Shown in pieces: positions 27,150 to 36,242 of a stretch of DNA of 64,000 bases. The position numbers and the translations under genes were made by a program. The stretch is from an uncultured Planctomycetales bacterium (GTDB lineage Bacteria; Planctomycetota; Planctomycetia; Isosphaerales; Isosphaeraceae), in contig CAIYJE010000020.1 of NCBI GenBank assembly GCA_903926465.1, positions 1-64,000 of the forward strand. The letters are read 5' to 3'. The notes below the pieces were generated by a model. It had not been told where the DNA came from, made no database searches, and saw only the letters and a list, made by a program, of their open reading frames with translations. Every line of letters starts with the position of its first letter. The first letter of the stretch is position 1.

Positions 27150-28409
27150 ATGGTGCGATTGCCCCGCGGGGTGTTCTGGGGAGCGGCCGGACTCTGGACC
27201 GTTCTGGGTGCGGTCGGCCTTTGGTCAGCCAGTCGGATGATTCTGACCCTGATTCGATACCCCAGCACCGCCACCCTCTGGACCACTGACTTGCCCCTGG
27301 ACCAGTTCCAGCCCAGGCCGATGCTCAGGGTGCTGGAACACCGGCTCACGCAGGCCAGGTTCCCGGCCGTGGATGTTCATGTTCACCCGCGAATCAGGCT
27401 AGAGAATTCGCCAGAGCGGCTGGACGAATTCGTGAAGTTGATGGATGCACAGAACATCGCGGTGTGTGCCAGCCTGGATGGCGGGCTGGGAAAACAGTTT
27501 GACGACCACCGCGAGCTGCTTTGGGCCAAATACCAAGACCGGTTCGTGATCTTTGCCAACATTGACTGGCGTGGCGCTGGAGCGGGCGTCGATCCCGCCA
27601 CCTGGGATTGCCAGCGCCCAGACTTCGGCCCGCGCATGGCCAGCGCCCTTGCCGAGGCCAAGGCCAAGGGCGCAAGCGGCCTCAAGATCTTCAAGGACCT
27701 GGGACTGACCTACAAGAATCCTGACGGCTCGCGGATTCGGGTGGACGACCCGCGCTGGGACCCAATCTGGGAGGCGTGCGGCAGGCTGGAACTGCCCGTA
27801 CTCATCCACACGGCCGACCCCAAGGCCTTCTTTCTACCGATCGATGCCACGAATGAACGCTGGGAAGAACTCAGACGCCACCCGAACTGGAGCTTCCATG
27901 GGCCGGGCTTCCCCAGCTACGAGGAATTGATCGATCAGTTCCTGACTGTCGTCAAACGGCACCCGGAAACTCAGTTCATTGGTGCGCACGTTGCCTCGAA
28001 CGCCGAGGACCTGGCCACCGTCGGCCAGTGGCTAGACACCTATCCCAATCTGCATGTCGATATCGCCGCGCGAATTTCTGAGCTGGGCCGCCAGCCAATC
28101 ACGGCCCGTGCGTTTTTTCTCAGATACGCAAACCGGATCCTGTTCGCCACCGACGGCCCACGCGTGGCCGAACGGCTCCAGTACCACTGGAGATTTCTTG
28201 AGACCCAAGACGAATACTTTCCGTACGCTGAGAACCCGTTCCCTCCCCAGGGATTCTGGAGAATCTACGGCCTTGGCTTACCCGACGACGTCTTGCGCCA
28301 GGTCTATTCGGAAAACGCCGAGCGCCTGATCAGCGGTATCAAACCGAGGCTCCAAGCCTACACCCAGCGCAGCTCTGAACCTGGAGCAACCGGCCATTCA
28401 AAACCATAA
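27150..28409 (+). CDS. Membrane-anchored amidohydrolase (amidohydrolase_2-like)
   Basis: 419 aa. N-terminal hydrophobic helix (GVFWGAAGLWTVLGAVGLW) then a TIM-barrel metal-dependent hydrolase. Visible metal and catalytic motifs: DVHVHP (strand 1), GASGLKIFKDLGL (strand 4 region with Lys), PVLIHTADP (strand 5 His), FIGAHVAS (strand 6 His) and ILFATDGP (strand 8 Asp). This is the ACMSD-like amidohydrolase_2 layout. The substrate is unknown. It follows the previous gene by 56 nt and may share its transcript. Confidence 0.85.
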   Translation: MVRLPRGVFWGAAGLWTVLGAVGLWSASRMILTLIRYPSTATLWTTDLPLDQFQPRPMLRVLEHRLTQARFPAVDVHVHPRIRLENSPERLDEFVKLMDAQNIAVCASLDGGLGKQFDDHRELLWAKYQDRFVIFANIDWRGAGAGVDPATWDCQRPDFGPRMASALAEAKAKGASGLKIFKDLGLTYKNPDGSRIRVDDPRWDPIWEACGRLELPVLIHTADPKAFFLPIDATNERWEELRRHPNWSFHGPGFPSYEELIDQFLTVVKRHPETQFIGAHVASNAEDLATVGQWLDTYPNLHVDIAARISELGRQPITARAFFLRYANRILFATDGPRVAERLQYHWRFLETQDEYFPYAENPFPPQGFWRIYGLGLPDDVLRQVYSENAERLISGIKPRLQAYTQRSSEPGATGHSKP

Positions 28410-28719
28410 CAGACCCTACAGTGTCGATTCTCTCAGCCTATCCAGGCACATGGCAGCATGGGCGTTAATCGCTTGGGATCAAGGATGGGGGACGAGCTGA
28501 GACCGATCTCATTGCGATCTCTTTGGCGATTTGCAAAACTATTCAGGATTCCACCGAAGGTGATGAGCCACTTCAAGCTTTCTTGACACGTCCGCGCCCG
28601 ACCAGCTCTACCCCGAACTCGCGACTGTTGCCGACAACGCTGAAATCCGATGGCCCGCGATCCTGCTCCGGCGCTGCCAGCATGCCTTGCAATGGAACGC
28701 ATGCCAAGGAGGCACGACT
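28410..28719. other. Intergenic, nothing recognised
   Basis: 310 bp between two plus-strand genes. Only antisense and short frames. The Shine-Dalgarno site of the next gene, AAGGAGG, is at 28706-28712. Confidence 0.6.
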
Positions 28720-30810
28720 TTGAAGCCAACGACAGTGAGACGGCACTTGAGTACCGACTCCCCACGAACGATCAGGCTGGGCATTGTGGGCTGCGGCGAA
28801 GTGATGCGCGCCAAGCACTTGCCCGCGTTGACAAAACACGCGGGGGTCGAGATTACGGTGGCCGCTGACGTCGATCTGGACCGCTGTCGCCAGCTCGCCG
28901 CCCAATTTGCCATTCCCCGGACCTGCACAACCATCGAGGAACTGCTCCAGACCCCAGACCTGGATGCGGTGGCCGTCTGTACGCCCCCTGCAACCCATGC
29001 CGAGTTGGCGATTGCCGCGCTGCGGGCGGGCAAGCATGTGTGGGTGGACAAGCCGCTGGCGCTGAACGAGGACGACTGCCGGCGATTGATGGAAGAGGCG
29101 GCCCGCGCGGGGACCATCGCCATGACCGGTTTTCATATGCGGTTCCATCGCCTGATCGCCCAGGCCCGGGCCACGATCCGCAGGGGTGAACTGGGACGCA
29201 TTCAGTCGGTCAGGCTTGTCTGGCATGGACCACGTTCAGATACGAACATTCCCGCATGGAAGACCCACCGTATCACAGGCGGTGGCGCACTTGTGGAGAT
29301 TGCACCCCACCATCTTGACCTGCTCCGGTTTTTACTCGGGTGCGAGCTGGCCGAGATCTTCGCTTTCAGCAATACCGACGTACGAGACGACGAGAACGCG
29401 GTGATCAGCGCCAGAATGAGCAACGGCGTGTTGGTCAGCGGAGAGTTTTCCGAGCGAGCCGCACACGAGATGCAGATCATCATCTCCGGCAGTGCCGCCC
29501 TGCTGACGGTGGACTGTTTGAAATTCGAGGGGTTCCAGATCCGGGCTATCAAGCAACGTCCGGGTTCGCCGGCAACCCGCATCCGCGAGGGCTGGCACTT
29601 TCTTCGCAGCCTTCCTTCGGGTATTGGCATCATGCGCCGGGGCGGTGACTATCACAATTCGTTCACCTATGCCTGGAACGCCTTCTTTCAGGCGATCCGT
29701 ACTGGCAACACCCAGGCACTGCCCACACTCCACGATGGCTTACGCACCACCCAGGCCGTGTGCGCTGCTTTGAAGTCACTGGAACAGAAATGCGCCGTCC
29801 CCATCGCCCTAATGCTAGAAGCCGCGCACGTACCGGACACGCGCAACGTGCCCGAGGTTAACGCCGAGATCAACCGGCCGATTTTTTCGGTGGTCACCCC
29901 CACATTCAACCGCCCCGATCAATTGAAGAATCTGCTCGATCAACTGGCCCGGCAGCAGTTGCCAGGCCCTGCCTTGGAAGTGATCGTGGTGGATGACGGT
30001 GGAAGTGAACCGCTGGAACCGATCATCGCACCGCTGCGAGATCGACTGAATATTCGCCTGATCCGTCAGGCCAACGCAGGCTGCGCTGCGGCTCGGCAAT
30101 TGGGGATTGAGGCCGCCCGAGGGTTATTCTTGGCGTTCACCGATGATGACTGCCGTCCCAGCCCAGACTGGCTCAGCCAGTTACACGCAACCCTGGTACG
30201 CCATCCAGGCAGCGCTGTGGCCGGGCCAACCCTGAATGCCTTGACAACCGATTTGCGGGCCGAGACTACCCAGTTGATTGTCAACTGGTTCGTGCGTGAG
30301 CAAACCGACGCCGAGGGACGGCTCTCGTACGGGCCAACCTGCAATCTCGCGTTCCCGGCCGAGCCATTCCGTCAGGTGGGTGGACTCGACAAGAACTGGC
30401 GGATTGCCGGCGGCGAGGATCGCGACCTGTGTGCACGCTGGCTCGGGGCCGGCCAGACCATGATCTATCAGCCTCAGGCTCAGGTCTTGCATTACCATGC
30501 GTTGACCCTGCGTCAGTTCCTACGCCAGCATTTCCAGTACGGCCGGGGCGCGCACAAGTTCCGACAAGGCCTTCGTCCCGGCGATCGTCCGGTCCGCGCC
30601 CGCGCCAGTCTCTCCAGTTACTTCAGACTGATGGGGCTGCCCTGGAGGCAATTCCGCGGACTGACCGCGTGGAAAGTTTCAGGCTACCTGGTTTTGGCCC
30701 AGATGGCCACCGGTGCGGGAATGCTCAGCGAACGATTTCGCCCCGACCGCGCTACCAGGGCCTTGAACTCGTTGCAGCCTGGCTTGCTGGGACAAGAGGC
30801 ACTCAAATGA
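28720..30810 (+). CDS. Gfo/Idh/MocA oxidoreductase fused to family 2 glycosyltransferase
   Basis: 696 aa from a TTG at 28720, chosen because a perfect AAGGAGG lies 7 nt upstream; the ATG at 28687 has none. Residues about 19-345 are a Gfo/Idh/MocA enzyme: Rossmann GIVGCGEVMRAKHLPAL, substrate-loop VDKPLAL with the catalytic Lys, and the C-terminal sheet domain with GGGALVEIAPHHLDLLRFLL. Residues about 387-600 are a GT2 domain: FSVVTPTFNRPDQLKNLL, EVIVVDDGG, and FTDDDCRPSPDWLS carrying the DxD-type metal site, followed by GGEDRDLCARW. The two domains would act on a sugar nucleotide and a glycan. The next gene overlaps by ATGA. Confidence 0.88.
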   Translation: MKPTTVRRHLSTDSPRTIRLGIVGCGEVMRAKHLPALTKHAGVEITVAADVDLDRCRQLAAQFAIPRTCTTIEELLQTPDLDAVAVCTPPATHAELAIAALRAGKHVWVDKPLALNEDDCRRLMEEAARAGTIAMTGFHMRFHRLIAQARATIRRGELGRIQSVRLVWHGPRSDTNIPAWKTHRITGGGALVEIAPHHLDLLRFLLGCELAEIFAFSNTDVRDDENAVISARMSNGVLVSGEFSERAAHEMQIIISGSAALLTVDCLKFEGFQIRAIKQRPGSPATRIREGWHFLRSLPSGIGIMRRGGDYHNSFTYAWNAFFQAIRTGNTQALPTLHDGLRTTQAVCAALKSLEQKCAVPIALMLEAAHVPDTRNVPEVNAEINRPIFSVVTPTFNRPDQLKNLLDQLARQQLPGPALEVIVVDDGGSEPLEPIIAPLRDRLNIRLIRQANAGCAAARQLGIEAARGLFLAFTDDDCRPSPDWLSQLHATLVRHPGSAVAGPTLNALTTDLRAETTQLIVNWFVREQTDAEGRLSYGPTCNLAFPAEPFRQVGGLDKNWRIAGGEDRDLCARWLGAGQTMIYQPQAQVLHYHALTLRQFLRQHFQYGRGAHKFRQGLRPGDRPVRARASLSSYFRLMGLPWRQFRGLTAWKVSGYLVLAQMATGAGMLSERFRPDRATRALNSLQPGLLGQEALK

Positions 30811-32378
30811 GCCAGGGACTCGCCGGTCGCTCGTTTGATTATGTGATCATTGGCGGTGGCCCGGCCGGCTGCGTACTGGCGGCCCGATTGTCGGAGCGCT
30901 CGGATCTCTCGGTGCTCCTGCTTGAGGCGGGTGGCCCTTACCAGCGTATTCTTTCCATTCCCCTGGTCGGAATGCGGAAGATCCATACTCTTTCCTGGAA
31001 GTACCAGACCAGCCCCCAATCTCACCTTGGCTCACGGCGACTCGCGTTGCCCTTCGGTAAGCTGATCGGGGGATCGTCTTCGATCAATGCCATGATGTAT
31101 GTGCGTGGAACGCCAGCCGCGTACGATCGCTGGGCCGAACTGGGAAATCCTGGCTGGGGGTTCAGCGATCTCCTGCCCTATTTTCGGAAGTCTGAGCGAT
31201 TCGAGGATGGGGCGTCGGCATATCACGGTGATCGTGGCCCAATTTATGTGTCTCACCCGCGTTTCCGTGCGCCGTTTTCAAGCGCCTTCGTCGCGGCCTG
31301 CCTGGAGATTGGCATTCCAGGCACCGATGACTTCAATGGCAGTGCCCCCGAAGGGGCCGGCTTCTATGATGTCATGCAAAATCGCGGGGTTCGCTCAGCC
31401 GCGGCCAAGGCTTATCTGGGGCCAGCCAAACACCGTGCCAATTTGCGCATCATGCCCCACGCCAACGTGCAGCGGATCCTGATCAATCACGGCTGCGCCA
31501 CCGGTGTTGAGTTCCTTGATGCGCACGGTCAAACCCAACGTGTTTCCGCGGACCGCGAAGTGATCTTATCGGCGGGGAGCCTGAATTCTCCCAAGCTGCT
31601 GATGCTCTCTGGGATTGGCCCGGCCGATCCGCTTCAGGCCCTTGGCATTCCCTGCATGCTGGATCTGCCGGGCGTTGGGGCCAACCTTCAAGATCACCCT
31701 CGTGTGCCCGTGCTTTATGAAACCAGCCAGCGCTCGCCCGGTGCTAAGCTCCACTGGCCGGGTGCGGTGGCCCGGTATGCGTTCAACCGGACGGGCGTGC
31801 TGGCGTCCAACTGCTGTGAATCCGGCGCACTCGTGCGATCCCATGCGGGGGTCCCCATTCCCGATCTCCAGTTTGTCACGCATTTTCAGTCTCACCAGTA
31901 TCCCGGTGTGGTCGACCTACAATTCAATCTTGCACACGTACATAGCCGGGGTCGGGTCAGCTTGACCTCGGCCGATCCCCAAACGGCACCCAGGATTGAC
32001 CCCAACTTTCTTTCCGATCCGGCAGACGTGCTCGCGGCCATTGCCGGCATTCGGCTGGCTCGAAAGATCGCTGCCACATCAAGGCTTCAGGCGTTCCCGC
32101 TAACCCGCGAGATTCTCCCCGGCGCAGATCTTCAATCCGATGCCCAGCTTCATGCCTACTGCCAGTCCATGGCGGAAACCAGCTATCACACCATCGGCAC
32201 CTGCAGCATGGGCACCGACGCCATGGCCGTGGTCGATCCCAATCTCCGGGTTCACGGCCTGAATCAACTCCGCGTGGTGGATGCGTCTGTCATGCCCGAA
32301 CTCCCCAACGGAAACACCTGCGCTCCTACCTACATGATTGCCGAGAAAGCCGCCGATCTGATCTTGGCTCATACCTGA
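30807..32378 (+). CDS. GMC-family FAD oxidoreductase (choline dehydrogenase-like)
   Basis: 523 aa from the ATG within ATGA at 30807. FAD-binding Rossmann motif YVIIGGGPAGCVLAARLSE with LLLEAGG; GMC signature 1 GGSSSINAMMYVRG; signature 2 SAGSLNSPKLLMLSGIGP; active-site His in SYHTIGTCSMG near residue 459; and the second catalytic Asn in PNGNTCAPTYM. All family motifs are present, so it should be active on an alcohol. Translational coupling to the oxidoreductase-GT2 fusion suggests the substrate is a sugar or a sugar-linked alcohol. Confidence 0.92.
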   Translation: MSQGLAGRSFDYVIIGGGPAGCVLAARLSERSDLSVLLLEAGGPYQRILSIPLVGMRKIHTLSWKYQTSPQSHLGSRRLALPFGKLIGGSSSINAMMYVRGTPAAYDRWAELGNPGWGFSDLLPYFRKSERFEDGASAYHGDRGPIYVSHPRFRAPFSSAFVAACLEIGIPGTDDFNGSAPEGAGFYDVMQNRGVRSAAAKAYLGPAKHRANLRIMPHANVQRILINHGCATGVEFLDAHGQTQRVSADREVILSAGSLNSPKLLMLSGIGPADPLQALGIPCMLDLPGVGANLQDHPRVPVLYETSQRSPGAKLHWPGAVARYAFNRTGVLASNCCESGALVRSHAGVPIPDLQFVTHFQSHQYPGVVDLQFNLAHVHSRGRVSLTSADPQTAPRIDPNFLSDPADVLAAIAGIRLARKIAATSRLQAFPLTREILPGADLQSDAQLHAYCQSMAETSYHTIGTCSMGTDAMAVVDPNLRVHGLNQLRVVDASVMPELPNGNTCAPTYMIAEKAADLILAHT

Positions 32379-32514
32379 GCGGGCGACGCTTGCAAATTGG
32401 ACCTCCTGGCCCGGACCATGGACGAACTGCGGCCGGATTTCTGCGATACTGGAAGCCAGCGATGCCCATGCGGTATCTGTCACCACGTTGATTTCCCAGG
32501 AACGACCGCCTTTT

Positions 32515-33261
32515 ATGTCCTACGCTTTTCGATCTCGCGCGCCGATGCTGGCCTTTGTGTTCCTGGGCTTCACACTCACGCCACCGCTCAGGGCCATCTG
32601 GACGTTACCACCTGATGACCGGGCAACCGAAGTGACCGCCATCGATATTTGTATCGAACCCGGCCAGCTTCTGGTGCAACACGCGATGAACGCCAATGCC
32701 CGGCTGCGGGCGGAATTTCCAGACGGCTTCTCGCTCGATCAAAACCATACGCCTCACATCACGCTGCTGCAACGGTACGTGAAAACCAGCCAGCTTGAAC
32801 AGGTTTATCAGGCCGTGGAAAAGGTTCTGGCATCTGAACAGCCCCAGAACTGGAAGCTCAACGCCTTCAAGTACGATTATGTTGCCTGGGGCAACCAGGG
32901 ACTGGCGGCGATCGTTGTGGAACAGACGGATGAACTGCTGCGCTGCCAGAGCAAATTGATTGACGCGGTGATGCCCTTCACCGTGAGCACGGGCACGGCC
33001 GCCGCCTTTGTGACCACGCCGCAAGATCCGGAGATCGACCAGCCCACCATCGACTACGTGGCCAGCTTTGTGCCCAAGGCCACGATCACCAAATACCGCC
33101 CGCATGTCACCATTGGGGTGGCTTCCGAAGCGTACGTCAACCAGATGAACGCCCAGCCCTTTGAGCGCTTCAGCTCCGGTCCCCGATGCGTGTCGGTTTT
33201 CCACCTCGGGAATTTCGGAACCGCTCGAACGAAACTCAAGAGCTGGAATATCGCGCCGTGA
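32515..33261 (+). CDS. Secreted 2H phosphoesterase (2'-5' RNA ligase-like)
   Basis: 248 aa from ATG 32515. Two HxT-type motifs define the 2H superfamily: HTPHITLLQ (first) and RPHVTIGVA (second), about 115 residues apart, as in LigT/CPDase enzymes. A hydrophobic N-terminus (MLAFVFLGFTLTPPLRA) looks like a signal peptide, which is unusual for this mainly cytosolic superfamily. Possible reactions are cyclic phosphodiester hydrolysis on RNA or nucleotides; substrate unknown. An in-frame TTG start at 32488 is possible. Confidence 0.82.
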   Translation: MSYAFRSRAPMLAFVFLGFTLTPPLRAIWTLPPDDRATEVTAIDICIEPGQLLVQHAMNANARLRAEFPDGFSLDQNHTPHITLLQRYVKTSQLEQVYQAVEKVLASEQPQNWKLNAFKYDYVAWGNQGLAAIVVEQTDELLRCQSKLIDAVMPFTVSTGTAAAFVTTPQDPEIDQPTIDYVASFVPKATITKYRPHVTIGVASEAYVNQMNAQPFERFSSGPRCVSVFHLGNFGTARTKLKSWNIAP

Positions 33262-33572
33262 GCCGCCTGGGGAAATTCTCGACCGAACTGGTGATTCCAG
33301 CAATCGCCTTGGGAGTTCCTTGCAGTCAGACACGCGGTTTTTATAGCTCAGCTCCCAACGAACTCGGACCGGTTCCCGCCCGCTCAAACCGCTTGGTCCA
33401 GCATAACCATGGCTGAGCACCCACCAGAATTCGGGTGACGCCCAGCCCACATAAACCTTAAACTGAAAGTCAAGCCGCCCCTCTCTCCAAGCTGATCCTT
33501 CTGAGGAACTCTTGCTCTCCCAACGCGGTCGTTCTTTCTGGTTCATCCACCCCGTGATTGGAAATAGCCCTC

Positions 33573-36149
33573 ATGAGTGTTCGGGTGTATCGCAGCGGTA
33601 CCAAGACCGTGGTGGAACTCAGCGGGCGGCTTGGGGCCAACTTACCGCCCGAGATCGAGGATGACCTGCTCGCCTTGGTCCAGCCAGGCAGCGAACTTGA
33701 GGTCGACGCCTCGCAGCTGGGAGACCTGACGGCGGGCGGCCTGCGCACCCTGCTTCTGCTTCATCGCCGGATCTTGCAGGTGGGCGGCCGGGTCAGCGTG
33801 CTCGGGGCATCTCGCCAGGCCTATGACGTGCTTGAGGCGATCGGCTTCCTGCACATGGCCCAGCGCGAACAAGAGCGGCTCGGCCCCACGCCCGGAAGCC
33901 CCGGCCCAAGACGTATCGACATCTACCCCACCCACCAGCACGGAACCTTTCATCTGGGTCAGGGGTTTCCACTGCCTTATGGTTCACTTTGCTTGCCCGG
34001 CAGCAACAGCGTGAACTTCTCGGTCTTTTCCAGATATGCAGATAATTGCACACTGGTCTTGTTTGAACGGGGCTCCAAGCAGCCCATGGTTGAGATTCCG
34101 TTCCCGCCCGAGTTTCGGATTGGCCACGTCTTCACCATGATCGTCTTCGGGCTCGATCCCGACCGGATTGAGTACGGCTTTCGAATCGAGGGCCCGTTTG
34201 CGCCCGAGTTGGGAATGCGGTTTGATCACTCCCAGATCTTGCTCGACCCGTTTGCACATGCCGTGGGCGGCCGCGATGTTTGGGGCAGTCTTCCCGACAG
34301 CCACGAATCGTTCCCATTCCGCGCACGGCTTGCGCCCGATGACTTCGATTGGGAAGACGATCGGCATCCCGCCATTCCCACCGAAGATCTGATCATCTAC
34401 GAGATGCACGTGCGGGGCTTTACCCGCCACGAATCGTCTGGGGTCAAATACCCAGGGACCTTCGCGGCCATCCGCGAGAAAATCCCTTACCTCAAGCGGC
34501 TCGGTGTCAACTGTATTGAACTGATGCCGATCTTTGAATTTGATGAGTTTGAGAACTCCCGGGTGGATCCCAAAACCGGGACCCAGCTCATGAACTACTG
34601 GGGCTATAGCACTTTAGGGTTCTTTGCCCCCAAGGCCGGCTTTGCCGCCACCGGGCGGTTCGGGTTGCAAACCGATGAACTCAAGGCGCTGGTCAAGGAA
34701 CTGCACCGCAACGGAATCGAAGTGATTCTGGATGTGGTCTTCAACCATACGGCCGAGGGGAATGAGCACGGCCCCACCATCAGCTTCCGTGGGCTCGACA
34801 ACAAGACCTATTACATGCTGACGCCCGACGGGCATTACCTGAACTTTTCAGGGTGCGGCAACACCCTGAACTGCAACCACCCGGTGGTGCGCGACATGGT
34901 GGTGGATTGCCTGCGTTACTGGGTGGCCCAGTATCACATTGATGGGTTCCGGTTCGATCTGGCAAGCATTCTTGGGCGTGATGTCAACGGCATTCCGCTC
35001 CATAATCCCCCGTTGCTGGAAACACTGGCGCACGACCCCATTTTGGCCAATTGCAAGCTTATTGCCGAAGCCTGGGATGCGGCCGGTTTGTACCAGGTTG
35101 GAAACTTCCCCAGCTACGGACGCTGGGCCGAGTGGAATGGTCAGTACCGGGACTGCGTTCGGAAGTTTCTCAAGGGAGACGCCGGCCAGGTGCGAGACAT
35201 GGCCCACCGGTTGATGGGCTCGCCCGACCTGTATGCCGATCGGGGTCCCTCGGCCTCGGTCAACTTTGTCACCTGCCATGACGGCTTCACACTCAAAGAT
35301 CTGGTGAGCTACGACCTCAAACACAACGAAGCCAATGGCGAGGACAACCGCGACGGCGGCAATGACAATGAGAGCTGGAACTGCGGCGCCGAGGGGCCAA
35401 CCAGCAACCCCGAAATCCAGGCACTTCGGCTACGCCAGCAGAAGAATGCGTTGACCATTCTCATGGTCAGCCAGGGAGTGCCGATGATTCTGATGGGGGA
35501 TGAGTTCGGACGCACTCAAAGAGGCAACAACAACGCCTATTGCCATGACAACGACCTTTCCTGGGTAGACTGGGGCCTGCAGGAACAGAACGCCGATTTT
35601 GCGAGATTTAGCCAGGCGATCATCGCCTTCCGGAAGCGACACCCGGCCCTGCGTTATCCGCTGCATCCTGGTGACCGGGGAACCGGACGGTACCTGGAGG
35701 CAACCTGGCATGGGCCGGTGGCCTGGCAGCCTGACTGGTCGCATGATAGCCGGACGCTGGCCTTCATGCTCAGGGGGGCCGAAGATGAGCCAACTCATGA
35801 AGATGTCTTGTTTGTGGCGTTGAACAGCCACTGGACCACTCAGAGCTTTGGCGTGCCCACCCCGCCGCCTGGAAAGCGCTGGCATGTGGCGGTGAATACC
35901 GGCCTGGAAGCCCCCCACGATATCTGGCCTGAGGGGGAGGAACCTGTGCTGTCCGACCCTCGCTACATCTTGGTCCGTGATCGTTCGGTCATGGTGCTGA
36001 TTGCGCGACCGACGCCCAGCATTGTTCCAGCGGGCCGTTCGACCCTGGAACGCGAAACCAGCGGTGGCATTTCAGCCGGGCGCAGTCCACTGGCGCTGGG
36101 CGAGCTTTCCAGACGCGGCATGGTTCCAGAAGATGTGCACCTGAATTGA
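33573..36149 (+). CDS. glgX: STAS domain fused to glycogen debranching enzyme GlgX
   Basis: 858 aa from ATG 33573. Residues 1-105 form a STAS (anti-sigma-antagonist type) domain: VVELSGRLG, ELEVDASQLGDLTAGGLRTL, GGRVSVLGASRQAYDVLEAI and GFLHMA. After a linker, CBM48 (about 135-235) and a GH13 isoamylase/GlgX domain follow. Catalytic motifs: DVVFNHTAEG near 387, GFRFDLASIL with the nucleophile Asp near 460, IAEAWD with the acid Glu near 498, and FVTCHDGFTL near 566. GlgX trims alpha-1,6 branches during glycogen breakdown. The STAS phosphoserine position appears to be Ala (LTAGGL). An added STAS domain on a debranching enzyme is not normal for the family, whose usual length is 650-720 aa. Confidence 0.93.
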   Translation: MSVRVYRSGTKTVVELSGRLGANLPPEIEDDLLALVQPGSELEVDASQLGDLTAGGLRTLLLLHRRILQVGGRVSVLGASRQAYDVLEAIGFLHMAQREQERLGPTPGSPGPRRIDIYPTHQHGTFHLGQGFPLPYGSLCLPGSNSVNFSVFSRYADNCTLVLFERGSKQPMVEIPFPPEFRIGHVFTMIVFGLDPDRIEYGFRIEGPFAPELGMRFDHSQILLDPFAHAVGGRDVWGSLPDSHESFPFRARLAPDDFDWEDDRHPAIPTEDLIIYEMHVRGFTRHESSGVKYPGTFAAIREKIPYLKRLGVNCIELMPIFEFDEFENSRVDPKTGTQLMNYWGYSTLGFFAPKAGFAATGRFGLQTDELKALVKELHRNGIEVILDVVFNHTAEGNEHGPTISFRGLDNKTYYMLTPDGHYLNFSGCGNTLNCNHPVVRDMVVDCLRYWVAQYHIDGFRFDLASILGRDVNGIPLHNPPLLETLAHDPILANCKLIAEAWDAAGLYQVGNFPSYGRWAEWNGQYRDCVRKFLKGDAGQVRDMAHRLMGSPDLYADRGPSASVNFVTCHDGFTLKDLVSYDLKHNEANGEDNRDGGNDNESWNCGAEGPTSNPEIQALRLRQQKNALTILMVSQGVPMILMGDEFGRTQRGNNNAYCHDNDLSWVDWGLQEQNADFARFSQAIIAFRKRHPALRYPLHPGDRGTGRYLEATWHGPVAWQPDWSHDSRTLAFMLRGAEDEPTHEDVLFVALNSHWTTQSFGVPTPPPGKRWHVAVNTGLEAPHDIWPEGEEPVLSDPRYILVRDRSVMVLIARPTPSIVPAGRSTLERETSGGISAGRSPLALGELSRRGMVPEDVHLN

Positions 36150-36242
36150 GTGCTGGTGGATCCGCCACCACGCTTGGTATTCTGCCGCGTCTCTCATTTC
36201 GGCCGGCCGGAATGAGAGCCCCCCTGGCGGCGTGCTCTTGCT

